A stretch of 64,000 nucleotides of DNA, from positions 41,699,001 to 41,763,000 of the forward strand of contig NC_070616.1 in the NCBI RefSeq assembly GCF_027172205.1. The letters are read 5' to 3'. This document shows, piece after piece, positions 63,629 to 64,000 of this stretch. A program made the translations under genes and the position numbers. Positions within the stretch are counted from its first letter, which is position 1; each line of letters opens with the position of its first letter. The DNA comes from Podarcis raffonei. Taxonomy: Eukaryota > Chordata > Lepidosauria > Squamata > Lacertidae. The notes below the pieces were generated by a model, which did no database searches, had not been told where the DNA came from, and saw nothing but the letters and a program-made list of their open reading frames with translations.

Positions 63629-64000
63629 AGGTGGAGTCCCCCCAACCCCAGGCGACTCCCGAGCGGAATAATGAGTCAAGACAATGTGCTATGGGATATT
63701 GGCCACAACTTTATTAAGTTTCAGATGTAGGGAGACCTTGGCTCAGGCATTAGGTGTTTATCCTTCCCAGTCCCCAGCCGTGGATCTGGGAGACTTCAGG
63801 GTTATCTAGAATGTGTGGGGATTGGGTTGACTTTGGAGAACATATGTTCAAGCAGAGAGCCTGCCCCCCGTTTCACCACCGTTGGAGGGGAGAGCAGTGA
63901 CATATGGCCAATGCCTCCCCTCAAGACCCCTTTAACGGGGAACCCTGGTATCACCGCTGCAAGGGGGGGCGTGGGTCACTGCTTCATGCCCCCCCCCATT
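63629..64000. other. Unassigned GC-richer sequence at window edge
   Basis: Possibly repeat-derived, with a C/G-rich end, but no termini, frame or family were recognised. Confidence 0.3.

Overview
The window is AT-rich vertebrate nuclear DNA with two intron-containing host genes in a dense background of retrotransposons and small DNA-transposon remnants. Sauria-type tRNA SINEs ending in ACCTTT repeats, CR1 tails ending in ATTCTATG repeats, L2/CR1-group pieces, MIR-like SINEs and L1 copies with intact reading frames together point to a squamate reptile. A lacertid-like lizard is possible, but I cannot prove the species.

The host genes are two type IV intermediate filament genes pointing at each other. 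NEFL (neurofilament light, + strand, four coding exons, 15564-25192, 563 aa) and NEFM (neurofilament medium, - strand, three coding exons, 47331-37182, 935 aa) are convergent, as I recall the human pair at 8p21. Each has a TATA box just upstream (15447 for NEFL, 47401 for NEFM) and a poly(A) signal downstream (25616 for NEFL, 36632 on the - strand for NEFM). The two proteins co-assemble into axonal 10-nm filaments. Both share the rod start motif LNDRFA and the rod end motif KLLEGEETR, and the rod-terminal exon is exactly 125 nt in both. NEFM carries an array of 22 (S/T)PEK repeats in its tail.

Layout: 1-15.4 kb is intergenic and repeat-filled (several L1 pieces, a LINE fragment with a 14-bp target duplication, a decayed hAT transposase, and a Tigger-like element that received a 2.14-kb L1-type insertion carrying an unrelated 211-aa frame). 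15.4-25.6 kb is NEFL. 25.6-36.6 kb is the space between the genes (Sauria SINEs, hAT and Tigger-like miniature elements, and an isolated CpG-rich patch at 31.3-31.5 kb). 36.6-47.4 kb is NEFM. 47.4-56.7 kb is the NEFM upstream flank (SINEs, CR1 pieces, microsatellites). 56.8-62.95 kb is a full-length L1 with a CpG-rich 5' UTR, open ORF1 and ORF2, an A-rich tail and a perfect 17-bp target-site duplication. 63-64 kb holds a SINE and unassigned sequence.

The points most worth a second look are the full-length, apparently recent L1; the short L1-type element sharing both ends with it but encoding a different protein; the expanded (S/T)PEK array of NEFM; and the CpG-rich patch between the two gene tails. 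No CRISPR array, tRNA or rRNA gene, or prokaryotic feature was seen. Boundaries of old repeats are approximate.
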